This document shows, piece by piece, positions 44,783-55,370 of a stretch of 64,000 nucleotides of DNA. Each line of letters begins with the position of its first letter. Within the stretch, counting starts at the first letter, position 1. The DNA comes from Catonia carolina (Eukaryota > Arthropoda > Insecta > Hemiptera > Achilidae), in assembly GCA_035578175.1 (NCBI GenBank), contig JAQMRL010000040.1, positions 1,328,212 through 1,392,211 on the forward strand, given 5' to 3'. The position numbers were made by a program, and so were the translations under genes. The notes beneath the pieces were generated by a model. The model had not been told where the DNA came from. It saw nothing but the letters and a program-made list of their open reading frames with translations, and searched no databases.

Positions 44783-45055
44783 TGCTTATAACAGGCAGGT
44801 GGAGTGTTAAATTATTTACACTCGATCTGCTAGTTCCAGGGCTACAAAAAATAGTTGTATTTTTCAACACCCAATAACGTGAGTGAAGCATTCAATAACC
44901 TGCCCATAACAGACAGGTGGAGTGTCAAATTATTTACACTCAATCTGTTAGTTGCAGATCTAAAATAAAAAGTTCTATCACATGGTCAGCCAATTAAATG
45001 ACTGAATCATTTAAGAACAGAGGAGGTAGAGGTGTAAAAGACACTAATCAGAGTT
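44783..45055 (+). mobile_element. Two partial R4 retroposons, head to tail
   Basis: AACAGGCAGGTGGAGTGTTA at 44790 and CCCATAACAGACAGGTGGAG at 44902 mark two 5' ends. Both stop before the family's 3' half. Confidence 0.55.
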
Positions 45056-45200
45056 CAGAACTGTTTCCAACAAAGAAAAATTCGCATGGAGCGTTGTAGG
45101 GATAAAAAAGAAGTGTATATTGAAGGTGACAGTAAGTGATTATCTATAAAAAAAAATTTTTTTTTACTACGTCAGTCTCGTTATTTAATAGCCACACCTC
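45056..45200 (+). mobile_element. mariner (DD34D) 3' end fragment
   Basis: Matches 10450-10594: the last transposase codons and the end TAATAGCCACACCTCGTA. No left end. Confidence 0.7.
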
Positions 45201-45221
45201 GTATTTATAAATATCTTCTTC

Positions 45222-45865
45222 TTTTTCTTCTTACTATCAAGGATTAGGGATAAGCCTGTTCCGAACTCACAAATCATCCTGCACTTCCACATAAACACGA
45301 GACATTTCAACCCGTACATCTCGACTGCCATCTTCTTCGAGGTCTTCCCACCTCCCTTCTTCCAATTGGAACATATTCCGTCACTTTTAAAGGTATTCTG
45401 TCCTCTAGTATCCGTTCCAAATGTTGCCGCCATTGATTCCGGTACTCCTCCACTTTTTCATTCAAGCTAAATACACCCAACTCGGATCTAATTTCTTCGT
45501 TATGTATTAGATCCAGTCTCAAACAGCCCTTCACCCTTCTTAAAAACCTCGTTTCAACTGCTTGGATCCTACTTTATTGGCGTTTTGTGGTAACCCATGG
45601 CTCACTTCCATAAAGAAGGACTGGGGCTGCCATTAATTACCTTGTAGAACTTCAGGACTGTCTCTGTTGTAGCTCTGTTACCCAATGTCCTGTTAATGGT
45701 ACCACAAATAGCTTGAAATTTATTTATTTTACTTTCGACATCCAAGTCCCTATCAAAGCTTACATCGCAGCCCAGATAGTTATAGTGAGACACTTGATCT
45801 AATAGTAGGCCTACATTGTCTAAAACAATCTTCGAACGAGTGGGATACTTCCCTCTGAATGCCAT
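45222..45865 (-). pseudogene. LINE ORF2 C-terminus, frameshifted
   Basis: The minus strand has RSKIVLDNVGLLLDQVSHYN, YLGCDVSFDRDLDVESKINK, then (new frame) RFLRRVKGCLRLDLIHNEEI and GRREVGRPRRRW. Same LINE family as 27629-28210 but diverged, with at least three frame breaks. A TTC-rich run (45208-45227) is the complement of a GAA tail. Confidence 0.7.
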
Positions 45866-46050
45866 AACCTTTAAATTAGCAACTGAAACTCGTAAATTGA
45901 AGGGGTCGGGAGAAGACAGTGCAAACCCACATCAACATAATTTTATGCAATGTCATTTTAAAAGTTTTCTGAAATCTACAAATCATATTTTGAAAGTTTT
46001 TGTTAAACATTTATTTTTTCTGTTAATATAAGTTTTTAAGATCGTAAACT
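45866..46050. other. Short unassigned stretch
   Basis: Nothing recognised. Confidence 0.35.
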
Positions 46051-46445
46051 GCCCATAACAGACAGGTGGAGTGTCAAATTATTTACACTCAATCTGTTCG
46101 TTGAAGGGCTAAAATAAATAGTTCTGTTTCTTATCACATGGTCAGCCAATTAAATGACTGAATCATTTAAGAACAGAAGAGGTAGAGGTGTAAAAGACAC
46201 TAATCAGAGTTATCTTGTCTGAAAGTAATGAATTTCATTGTACAGCCAGACCCTGTGGTGAAAGAAGTGAAGGTGTCATTTACAGAGTGGAAAATATGTC
46301 CTTTTCAGAGGGCCCGGCATGCTGATAAGCATACTTTTCCATTCAGTGAGTTGTGGCAATGGTAAACCACCTCACTCCTTGTTTTACTTAGTAAAACCTC
46401 TAGAGGTTCAAACCAGCCTTTTGGCTGTAGACCTAAACAACAAGA
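46051..46445 (+). mobile_element. R4 retroposon, near-complete copy
   Basis: From CCCATAACAGACAGGTGGAG to GGCTGTAGACCTAAACAACAA, parallel to 18186-18592. Confidence 0.65.
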
Positions 46446-46565
46446 TCGTAAATATGGCATCCTGTTTAAAACGTCCTGAACATTTTATTTTACAGAAATA
46501 TTTAAGAAAGATCTCACGAAAAATTTTGTGGATTAGCACTTTCTTCTCCCGACCCCTTCAATTAT

Positions 46566-47340
46566 ACAGGGTGATTTTTTAGTCCTGTTACCCAATTGTT
46601 AATGTCTGGTATTTTTTTTTCTAATAAAGGGAAATTTCGTTTTGTGATACAAAGTTAATAGCCCTACTCAACTGGTATAGATACGGCAGTGTGATTTGAT
46701 TCTCCTTGAGCTGTATAAAATTTTGTGCCGTTTTCGGTGGTGTTACGAACAGAAGGTATTTTACCCTAGAACAACGGATTTTCATTCTTGAATAATATTT
46801 TGCTACAAAATCGTACGCGAGTGTAAAAGAATCATTTCAAATTAAATTTTTTGGTGTTCCTCCACCAGAATAAATGTCAATTTTTAGGCTAACAAACCGG
46901 TTTCAAGAGACAAGCACTGTTTGTGACGGAAAACGTATTGGTCGACCAACTTTCTTGACAGATGACGTTTTAGTGAATGTGAAAACAGATTGCTCAATCT
47001 CCACGGAAAGGTTTACGAAAACTTTACTTGCAAGTTGGTTTTCGAGTGTTCAGAAAGCTGCTAAAAAATTGAAATTGTGTCCGTATCGCGTACGATTAGT
47101 CCAAGAGGTTCAGCCTCAAGATTTAAATAAGTGATCGTTCTAGGGTAAAAGACATTCTGTTCGTAACACAACCGGAAACGGCACAAAATTTTACACAGCT
47201 CAAGAAGAATCAACTCACACTATCTTATCTATACCGGTGGAGTAGGGCTACCATTTTAATGTCACAAAACAAAATTTCTATTTCTTGGAAAAAATTACTA
47301 GACATTAACAATTGGGTAACAGGACTAAAAAATCACCCGG
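46566..47340 (+). mobile_element. Tc1/mariner-type element, non-autonomous, with transposase remnant
   Basis: Ends CAGGGTGATTTTTTAGTCCT and its complement, continuing inverted through GTTACCCAATTGTTAATGTC and, less perfectly, to the middle. The plus strand keeps RLTNRFQETSTVCDGKRIGR and LKLCPYRVRLVQEVQ (46874-47134), related to the DNA-binding half of the element at 4921-5880. The catalytic half is missing. Confidence 0.7.
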
Positions 47341-47430
47341 TACTTTTTGCATAAATCATTTGAAACATGAACTGCTCTTTGAAGCTTATCTTCACTCTCT
47401 TGTATGATCCACATGTCATCCGCAAATAAT

Positions 47431-48368
47431 GGGTGATTCAAAAAGAGCGCCGGTTTTTAAACGGCTGGTAAATTTTTGTTTATCGGTTGGCAACATTGTT
47501 AGACCTAATTTCTATTTCGGAGAACATTCCGATTGACGATTCAGTTGTAGTTTCTCTTGTTCGCAGTGTAGTACTCTCGCAGTCTGTGTCTAACCATGGA
47601 GAAGTTTACTATTGCGCAACGAGTGTTAATCGTCAAAACATTTTACCAGAGTGGAGAGAGTTATGCGGCTACTGTCAGGCGGCTTCGCGGTACTCTAGGA
47701 CGTAATGAAGCACCGAATGAATCAACAGTTCGCAGGCTCATGAAAAAGTTTTTTGAGACGGGTTCAACAGTCGACCTTAAAAGTTCTGGACGTCGTCGTT
47801 CTGGCCGAACTGAGCAGAACGTTGCGTTGGTTCGTGACAGTGTGGCTGTTACCGATACCGTACGATGATTAGGGAGTTTTTGTGGCGTCATTTGGATGGA
47901 ATGGACATTGACGAGTTGTGGTTTCAGCAGGATGGTGCCACCTATCACGCTGCACGAGAAACAATGTTGTTGCTCCGTGAACGGTTCCAGGATCGCATCA
48001 TTTCTCGTAATTCCGACCATCAATGGCCACCAAGGTCGTGTGACTTGACGCCTTGTGACTTTCATCTTTGGGGTCATCTGAAGTCATTGGTGTAAGCCAA
48101 TAAACCCCGAAACATCAATGACTTGAAGGAGGAAATTCGACGGGTTATCGGGCAAATGGAAGTCGAAGCTTGTCGTGCAGTAATATCCAATTTCATGGAC
48201 AGAGTTGATGCGTGCCAGCGCAGTAGAGGAGGACACATGCATGACATCATTTTTCATACATGAAATCGGAAGGTAAGATGAACTTGTTGATGTATTTATT
48301 TTCAGTTTTTTAATAAAATAAATCTCTTAATTTGATATCTCAAAACCGGCGCTCTTTTTGAATCACCC
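47431..48368 (+). mobile_element. DD41D mariner, deletion derivative C
   Basis: Same ends as A. It starts MEKFTIAQRV at 47596; an internal deletion at about 47851 joins the codons after RDSVAV to sequence around IREFLWRHLD. It keeps QQDGATYHAA and CDLTPCDFHLWG. The deletion point is close to but not the same as in A. Confidence 0.85.
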
Positions 48369-48436
48369 TATAGCTATGCAATCCAATATTTATAAATATA
48401 AAGAGTTAATAAGATACAAGATTAGGCCTACATTAC

Positions 48437-48631
48437 CAATATTTGTAACAGGTTTCATAAAATCACCAGTTAAGTAATGAAACACGTCATTACTAAAAGA
48501 AACCCATGAAACAGACGATGGAATCACTTTAAGAGTTTTTTTAACTTTATCCATAATTTGGTTTAAACTTCCTCCATATTTTTCCAAACTCTTTGACATA
48601 TTCAATCCAAAAAACGTTGAATTATTTGAAT
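48437..48631 (-). CDS. Scpep1: SCPEP1-like copy B, exon 5
   Basis: Acceptor TTTTCTTTCAG before 48631, donor GTAATGTA after 48437; 195 bp, phase 1 at both ends. It encodes DSNNSTFFGLNMSKSLEKYG, then KVIPSSVSWVSFSNDVFHYL and DFMKPVTNI. K-(I/V)-IP and DFMKPV are conserved in the family, so this is the helix-rich part before the Asp loop. The frame is open, unlike the matching exon of copy A. Confidence 0.88.
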
Positions 48632-48734
48632 CTGAAAGAAAATTAATCAAATTTTAGTATTTTTGATAACAATTTGACTACACCCTAACGAACTAAAGAC
48701 TGCGGATGAGTTATTCTTATATAAGACTCCTACA

Positions 48735-49147
48735 ACGGTTATTCAAAAATTTTTTTGTATAATGATTAGTTTAGCGGTAATTAGCGATTTTATGTTTTTT
48801 GACGAAAATGTTTAAAAGAAATAGATTTTTTAAAGATTTCAGCCTTAGTATGTATTTTACGACAAAAGTGTATATAATCAAACTTATAGGAAATTAAACG
48901 ATATATTTAGTTAGATCATTTACGTCTACAGAGCCTAGTTTAGCGTGAAAGAGAGATTTTCCATATTTTTAAGCCAAAATAAGATTGATTTTCACTTTGC
49001 GTCTTCCATCATGATTAAAATAAGGTTAGATTTTTTGAGGTTACTTTTTTGTTTATTTCTAATGTTTTATTACTAATGTTAGGTTATATTGTTCATTATT
49101 TTTATTGCCAAGAGAACTTCATGTGAGTGTTTCACACTAAATTTTTT
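48735..49147 (-). mobile_element. HINE-like element, truncated copy 8
   Basis: It has only the half towards CACACTAAATTTTTT (TAGTTTAGCGGTAATTAGCG onward); the hairpin and GT-tract half is missing. More diverged than the others. Confidence 0.6.
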
Positions 49148-49171
49148 TATGTTGTAAAAAAGTACAATATA

Positions 49172-50245
49172 CAGGGTAATTCAAAACTATACGGCAACCT
49201 CTTGGGATCTCATTCTATAGCTAAAAATAAGAAAAAAAAGTTCATATAAATATATGCCTGAAAACGCTTAGTTAGCTAGTTACAGCTAGCGAAAAATTTC
49301 ACCTAAAACTCTGTACCCTCGGTGAAGTAAGGCCGTATAAAAATGTTAAAGGTAGTTACAAAGATACAAATACGATTGTTTCTTATGTTTTTTAATCTGA
49401 AAAAATGAATAAAATTTGTTCCAGAGCTGTAAATGCAATACTTTCAGAGATATCTTACATAAAACACAAGAATTGGGGCAAAGATATAACACATTTTTGT
49501 GTTTAACGTAAGATTACTTCCATAAATGGTAAATGAAAGTGTATTTTTTCTTAAATAAATTTGTAGAAAATTTAATTTTGAAAAGATTCATGTGAATTAT
49601 TCAGGTAAAAAATGAATAATAGATATTGAAATTTCGCTTTATTTAAAATCAAAACAGACGCACATAAAACGCACATTCCTAACTGCATAAAACAGCTGAT
49701 ATCAGCTGTTACTCCCAACCTAATATTTATGCAGTTAAGAATGTGCCGTTTTACGTGCGTCTGTTTTGATTTTAAATAAAGCGAAATTTCAATATCTATT
49801 ATTCATTTTTTTCCTGAATAATTCACATGAATCTTTTCAGAATTAAATTTTCTACAAATTTATTTAATAAAAAATACACCTTTATTTACCATTTAGGGAA
49901 GTAATCTTACGTTAAACACAAAAATGTGTTATTTCTTTGCACCAATTCTTGTGTTTTACGTAAGATATCTCTGAAAGTATTGCATTTACAGCTCTGGAAC
50001 CAATTTTATTCAATTTTTCAGATTAAAAAACATAAGAAACAATCGTATTTGTATCTTTGTAACTACCTTTAACATTTTTATACGGCCTTACTTCACCGAG
50101 GGTACAGAGTTGTAGGTGAAATTTTTCGCTAGCCGTAACTCGCTAACTAAGCGTTTTCAGGCATATATTTATATGAACTTTTTTTCTTATTTTTAGCTAT
50201 AGAATGAGATCCCAAGAGATTGCCGTATAGATTTGAATCACCCTG
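49172..50245. repeat. Fold-back (palindromic) transposon of 1074 bp
   Basis: CAGGGTAATTCAAAACTATA at left and the complement of CAGGGTGATTCAAATCTATA at right, flanked by TA. Arms of about 500 bp are inverted copies meeting near 49705 (CAGCTGATATCAGCTG). It lies in intron 4 of copy B and ends 23 bases from the exon 4 donor. A different family from 33871-34881, though ends and design agree. Confidence 0.88.
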
Positions 50246-50268
50246 TATAAATAAATAAATAGATTTAC

Positions 50269-50467
50269 CATTATTTACAGTCATGTCATCAAAGTTTTCA
50301 TCTTTTAAGACGTTATAAAAATCAACGCCATACGTGACGCGTAACAACGTATTCTGCAGTGTCATCCAACGATTTGTCGCTTCTTCCCAACTCCCAGAGT
50401 AAACCGACTGTTTCACTTCTTCAGCTGCTTCATCAATTTTATGAAAACCAATGTTATCCACCACACC
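50269..50467 (-). CDS. Scpep1: SCPEP1-like copy B, exon 4
   Basis: Acceptor TCTTGTTACAG before 50467, donor GTAAATC after 50269; 199 bp, 66 codons plus one base. It opens GVVDNIGFHKIDEAAEEVKQ and ends YGVDFYNVLKDENFDDM. About two-thirds of residues are identical to exon 4 of copy A; it is one codon longer. Confidence 0.88.
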
Positions 50468-50523
50468 CTGTAACAAGACATCGACTCAGAATTACAAGGT
50501 TCCACTTACTTGATAAATTTTCT

Positions 50524-50852
50524 CAACCCACCGGCTTGGTCTAGAGGTAAAGTCGTCGGCAAAATCAGCTGTTTCACAGCTGATTTTCGGAGACGAATGT
50601 TGCTGGTTCAAATCCTAGTAAAGGTAGTTACTTTTATATGGATTTGAATGATAGACAGTGGTTACCGGTGTACTTTGATGGTTGGGGTTTAATTAACTAT
50701 ACTGTCTCAGAAATGGACGGCCTGGGTCTGTACAAGACTACACAGTCTCATTTACACGTCATACATATCATCCTCATCTGATTGGGTGGGTGATGGGGGT
50801 TGCTTATTGTTCTCAATTGAATAGATTACAACGCACACACATAAGGGATTTA
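50524..50852 (+). mobile_element. tRNA-derived SINE-1, copy 4
   Basis: Complete copy with AATCAGCTGTTTCACAGCTG between the boxes; inserted in intron 3 of copy B close to exon 4. Confidence 0.75.
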
Positions 50853-51250
50853 AAAAATTTACAAAAAAATCACAGAAAAAAAATTACAAAAAATTAAAAA
50901 AAAATTTTTTTAAGAAACGCTATTATTTAACAATTAATCAAAAAGAAATGAACTAAAAAGAAAAAAAGAAAAAAATTTACAAAAAAAAATCACAGACATT
51001 ACAGTTAAAAATAAAAGCGTGGCGCATTAATATAGTCTTATATAATATTTTACAACGAATATTTTACAATAAATATTATATATATTAATGCGCCACGCTT
51101 TTATTTTTAACTGTAATGTCAGTGATTTTTTTTGTAAATTTTTTTCTTTTTTTCTTTTTAGTTCATTTCTTTTTGATTAATTGTTAAATAATAGCGTTTC
51201 TTAAAAAAATTTTTTTTTTGATTTTTTTGTAATTTTTTTTTCTGTGATTT
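50853..51250. repeat. AT-rich palindrome with GTGGCGCATTAATAT arms
   Basis: Arms of roughly 180 bp are inverted: AAAGCGTGGCGCATTAATAT at 51013 and ATATTAATGCGCCACGCTTT at about 51083. The centre is near 51050. The outer parts are A/T runs, so arm length is approximate. Confidence 0.75.
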
Positions 51251-51579
51251 TTTGTAAATTTTTTTTCTTTTTTTCTTTTTAGTTAATTTTTTTAAGTAAT
51301 TGTTAAATAAAAGCGTTTTTTAAATTTTTAAAAAAATTTTTTTTTTTAAATTTTAAAATTTTTTTTTACAAACACCTCCACAGCGTATTGTCATCGAAGA
51401 TAAACAAGTGTGCAAAGTTTGATTCATATTGATACGGTAGAAGTATTAAAATTTTAAGTTGCAAGATTTGATGGATCCAAGAGTAAGTTAAGTAAAAGCG
51501 TTTAAAAAAAAAAATTTTTTTCTCAAATTGTATAACAGCTGTCCAAGGAATATGAACCATTATAAATAATTTTTTTGTA
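51251..51579. other. Low-complexity A/T DNA
   Basis: It partly repeats the right arm of the preceding palindrome (TTAGTTAATTTTTTTAAGTA). No gene. Confidence 0.5.
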
Positions 51580-51888
51580 ATTTCTAATTTGTGTACGTTG
51601 CAATCTGTTCAATTGAGAACAATAAGCAACCCCATGACCCAATGAGATGAGGATGATGTGTATGACGTGTAGCCTTGTACAGATCCAGGTCGACCATTCC
51701 TGAGAGAGTATGGTTAATTAAACCCCAACCATCAAAGTACACCGGTAACCACTGTCTAGCATTCAAATCCATATAAAAGTAACTACCTTTACTAGGATTT
51801 GAACCAGGAACCTTCGTCTCCGAAAATCAGCTGTTGAACAGCTGATTTTGGCGACGACTTTACCTCTACACCAACCCGGTGGGTTATT
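51580..51888 (-). mobile_element. tRNA-derived SINE-1, copy 5
   Basis: Reverse copy with AATCAGCTGTTGAACAGCTG and the ACCAACCCGGTGGGTT head end. Confidence 0.78.
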
Positions 51889-52064
51889 ATAAATAATAAC
51901 CAATAATAAATTAAATAACAATATTATCAACTTGCTATTTTAATATCACTGTGTGAATCAAGTTTCGTTTTATCCTACATATGCCTTGAAAAGGGCCCTG
52001 AAAAGGATAAAAAGGGCCCTACATATGCCCTGAAAAGGGGCATATGTAGGGGTTTATGAAAAGT

Positions 52065-52080
52065 GGCCCTGAAAAGGGCC
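52065..52080 (-). terminator. Histone-type mRNA 3' stem-loop
   Basis: On the minus strand GGCCCTTTTCAGGGCC: six-base stem and four-base TTTC loop, preceded by AAAC and followed by AC, the form known for metazoan replication-dependent histone mRNAs. Just downstream (52022-52046) a longer hairpin CATATGCCCCTTTTCAGGGC with an extra C uses the same CTTTTCA core, and that core recurs near 51990-52005. Confidence 0.5.
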
Positions 52081-52161
52081 GTTTAAGCGGTGGTCGTCTT
52101 GATGTGCAGCGTCGGTCGTAGTCGTCGTGGCGGTCGAGGAGCAGGGCGACACGGCGTGTCG

Positions 52162-52446
52162 TCATCCAGCGGAGACATCATCTTCTTCCCTCGCAGTAGT
52201 GCGTCGATGGCTGCTTCGTCGGATCCGGTGGGCGTAAGGCTCGGTCGAGGGACCGCTGTGGGCATCGCTCGCGTTAGGTCGACGGCTTACGGTGACGGGT
52301 CGGCGAGCGGAAGCATCATCTTCTCTCTTGCGGGGTCGTCGATTAGTCTTCGCTGGAGTCCGGCAGCCGTTTGCCGTCGTAGACGTCTTGTCGATGTTGT
52401 AAACTGGTGGAAGTGAATCCCTCTGTGTTTGGATCAGAATTGAATC
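52162..52446 (-). CDS. Hypothetical Arg-rich frame in the GC island
   Basis: Minus-strand codons from the putative start site to TGA include KTSTTANGCRTPAKTNRRPR, KREDDASARRP and TAREEDDVSAG. There is no Met, so normal initiation is not possible as the sequence stands. The internal REDDASA/REEDDVSA repeat hints that this was once a coding frame. No known family. Confidence 0.2.
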   Translation of the reverse strand, partial: DSILIQTQRDSLPPVYNIDKTSTTANGCRTPAKTNRRPRKREDDASARRPVTVSRRPNASDAHSGPSTEPYAHRIRRSSHRRTTAREEDDVSAG

Positions 52447-52467
52447 TCTCGGCTCAGTGCAGCGCTC

Positions 52468-52475
52468 TTTATATA
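52468..52475 (-). promoter_or_regulatory. TATA box (TATATAAA) of the GC island
   Basis: TATATAAA on the minus strand, with TTCAATT about 30 bases downstream at a position suitable for an initiator. Confidence 0.5.
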
Positions 52476-52640
52476 GCTGCCGAGAGCGCTGCGGTAGAGG
52501 GCGGCTACTGGCTTCGCCTTGGTGACAAAGCCCTCTGTCGGAACGCAGCCGAAAGGTTTGTCGGTACGCCGACAAAGGGCCTACTGCGCCGACAAAGGCC
52601 GGAAGAAGTATTGAAGGCCGGCAACACAAAAAATGATTAA

Positions 52641-52956
52641 TTAGAAGGGGTGGTGATGACAGTTAAAAGATATTAAACTATTAATTATTTGTTTATTTTT
52701 TAATTTTAACAATTTAGTTTTATCATTTAAAATTATTGTAACAATCAGCTGTCTCTGAAAATTAAATTTTGCTGAAGGAAATATATTAGGTAGGTATTTA
52801 AAATAATACTGAATTTGCTTAAAAAAACAAATTTTTAAGTAAATAATTTTAGATGATAAAACAATTTGTCAAAATTAAAAAATTAATAAATAAATTATTT
52901 TTAATATTTCCATCTCACCAGAACGTTACCATTACTCCAAACATACAATGGAAAAG
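52641..52956. other. AT-rich intron/intergenic DNA, nothing recognised
   Basis: No gene or repeat boundary seen. Confidence 0.4.
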
Positions 52957-53128
52957 GATTTTTTTTGTTTAACGTTCGACTGTTGTGCAATTACTGCTAA
53001 TGCTGACGGTGAAGGATGAAATGATTTTTTATAACGTATGAAAATATGCCTTGCCTGAATGGGATTCGAACCCAAGACCGCATGGTGAGAGGTGACCACG
53101 TTACTAACTACACCAATGTGGCCGGTAA
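52957..53128 (-). mobile_element. tRNA-derived SINE-2, copy 2
   Basis: Same head and body as 9131-9305, including GGGATTCGAACCCAAGACCG on the plus strand. The inferred A box is more diverged here. Confidence 0.65.
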
Positions 53129-53383
53129 TGGAAAAGGAGGCGACGGTGGGGAAGGAAAAGGGGGTAATTTCTTACTCATATTTAAGTTTTCTTTGTACAA
53201 TGTAAAAAATAAATGAACAATTTTTAAATTAAAGTTGTACTCTCTAACAGAGCAAGTACTGTCCGACAAGTTTCAAAATAGGATTGCCTCCCTTCCGAAC
53301 GTCATCTGCGCCACCTCGGATTACGCACCGTCCCAAAAACATTAGCTCGGATAGTCAGTCTACTAGTACAGCTCATTACTAAC
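53129..53383. other. Unassigned stretch
   Basis: A short purine-rich block (53130-53165), as after SINE-2 copy 1, then unassigned DNA. Confidence 0.35.
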
Positions 53384-54333
53384 GGGTGATTCAAAAAGAG
53401 CGCCGGTTTTTAAACGGCTGGTAAATTTTTGTTTATCGGTTGGCAACATTGTTAGACCTCATTTCTATTTCGGAGAACATTCCGATTGACGATTCAGTTG
53501 CAGTTTCTCTTGTTCGCAGTGTAGTACTCTCGCAGTCTGTGTCTAACCATGGAGAAGTTTACTATTGCACAACGAGTGTTAATCGTCAAAACATTTTACC
53601 AGAGTGGAGAGAGTTATGCGGCTACTGTCAGGCGACTTCGCGGTACTCTAGGACGTAATGAAGCACCGAATGAATCAACAGTTCGCAGGTTCATGAAAAA
53701 GTTTTTTGAGACGGGTTCAACAGTCGACCTTAAAAGTTCTGGACGTCGTTGTTCTGGCCGAACTGAGCAGAACGTTGCGTTGGTTCGTGACAGCATGGCT
53801 GTTAGCCCAGCAAAATCAATACGTCGCCGTTCTCAACAATTGGGTTTAAGATGTTCTTCTGTACGGAGAATTCTTCGGTACGATCTCCAATATCACCCGT
53901 ATAAAATTCAGTTGCTGCACGAGAAACAATGTTGTTGCTCCGTGAACGGTTCCAGGATCGCATCATTTCTCGTAATTCCGACCATCAATGGCCACCAAGG
54001 TCGTGTGACTTGACGCCTTGTGACTTTCATCTTTGGGGTCATCTGAAGTCATTGGTGTATGCCAATAAACCCCGAAACATCAATGACTTGAAGGAGGAAA
54101 TTCGACGGGTTATCGGGCAAATGGAAGTCGAAACTTGTCGTGCAGTAATATCCAATTTCATGGACAGAGTTGATGCGTGCCAGCGCAGTAGAGGAGGACA
54201 CATGCATGACATCATTTTTCATACATAAAATCGGAAGGAAAGATGAACTTGTTGATGTATTTATTTTCAGTTTTTCAATAAAATAAATCTCTTAATTTGA
54301 TATATCAAAACCGGCGCTCTTTTTGAATCACCC
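53384..54333 (+). mobile_element. DD41D mariner, deletion derivative D
   Basis: Same ends. The transposase starts at 53549 and is open for the DNA-binding half up to about YHPYKIQL (codon 122). It is then joined out of frame, by a deletion at about 53913, to the sequence after the second Asp. The rest (from MLLLRERF, with CDLTPCDFHLWG) is open in another frame (53929-54228). Both the first and second catalytic Asp codons are deleted. Confidence 0.85.
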
Positions 54334-54335
54334 TA

Positions 54336-54885
54336 TACTACTTCCGATTGACCGATTTGGATGAAAACGTTCGTGTCGGGTTTGGTATTAGTATCTTACT
54401 TAAGTTTTTATATTCATACGTACTTACTATTACTTTATTATTTATTTTTATTTGCACTTATTTAACATGTAGGCTACCTGTTTAAATCACAAATATGCAC
54501 TTACACTGTACCTATTTATTTAATCGAAACAAATTTATCTGAATATTGAACAACCGATCAAACCCAAAACATAATAAAGCTGCACTGACTACAAATCCAA
54601 TATTGCACGGTCGCTAACACTACACAACTGAAGTAAAAGCATAGTTTATAAAAACTAAAGCTAAAAGAAGCTAAAACTAAAGCATAGACGCCAAATCATA
54701 GTTTAACTGCTCTCAAGTAAATAAAGAATAAAACTTACTCCATTTAATAATTAAATCGTATCAATTAATTACATTAACAGTCAACATTATAAATTAAGAA
54801 CTTGCGGAGTTATATTATGACTACACTACCTAATAAGAAGGATGAAATGATAAGAAGGATGAAAGTAAACAAAAATAATGGAAAC
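54336..54885. other. Intronic DNA, mostly unassigned
   Basis: Its first 60 bases (CTACTTCCGATTGACCGATT) are a HINE-like scrap. No gene beyond that. Confidence 0.4.
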
Positions 54886-55182
54886 ACTAATGACTTTCTC
54901 AGGGCTACAAAGGGATGCACATTAGAGGATAGGTTGAGAAGTGAGGATATACGACAGGAGTTAGGTATATACAGCTTGGAAGATAAGATGAGAGCCTACA
55001 GGAGTAATTGGTGCATTCATTTGGAGCGCATGGGGGATCAGCGGTTTCCTCGCTTGGCTAGGTACTACAGACCCAAGGGAAAAAGAAGTGTGGGACGTCC
55101 GAGAAGAAGATGGTTTCCGGAACGGGCAGACGTGCCTAATCCTTGAAGTGAAGAAGAAGAAGAAGAAGACTAATGACTTTCT
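54886..55182 (+). mobile_element. 5'-truncated LINE insertion with 14-bp target duplication
   Basis: ACTAATGACTTTCT is repeated at 54886-54899 and 55169-55182. Between them are the last codons of the LINE (FLRATKGCTLEDRLRSEDIR onward to GRPRRRWF and stop) and a GAA tail. It is nearly identical to the end of 27629-28210, so the insertion is recent. Confidence 0.88.
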
Positions 55183-55370
55183 TCTGCTGGTAGTCACATA
55201 ATCTGTACAAAATGTTATGGATAACAAGAATCTAGTACAAGAAGTGATATTCATATTAATTGGTCATTTGTGTTGTGCGTACCAATGTATTCGATCCGGC
55301 ACGGGAATGGAAGAAGTGGGGAAGGGAGGTAATCCTATTTCGATCGTTGTCAAGTAGTACTTTTACTTAC

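Larger units (their letters stand above)
51985..52640 (-). other. GC-rich island with TATA box, Arg-rich frame and histone-type 3' hairpin
   Basis: Base composition changes sharply from AT-rich flanks to GC-rich DNA. In minus-strand order come paired CTTTGTCGGCG motifs (52587-52598 and 52567-52578), TATATAAA, an initiator-like TTCAATT, about 360 bp of GC-rich sequence, then a hairpin of the histone mRNA type. One minus frame (open through to 52162) is rich in Arg, Ser, Thr and Asp and contains a repeated R-(E)-EDD-(A/V)-SA motif, but has no ATG after the TATA box. I do not recognise a histone. Alternatives: a decayed replication-dependent gene, or a solo LTR (outer TG..CA can be found). Confidence 0.45.

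Noticed and set aside
47661..48077. Minus-strand 138-codon frame in a mariner
   Set aside because: Antisense shadow of the transposase.
52083..52640. A core histone gene
   Set aside because: No frame between the TATA box and the hairpin resembles H1, H2A, H2B, H3 or H4 by eye; only the 3' hairpin matches.
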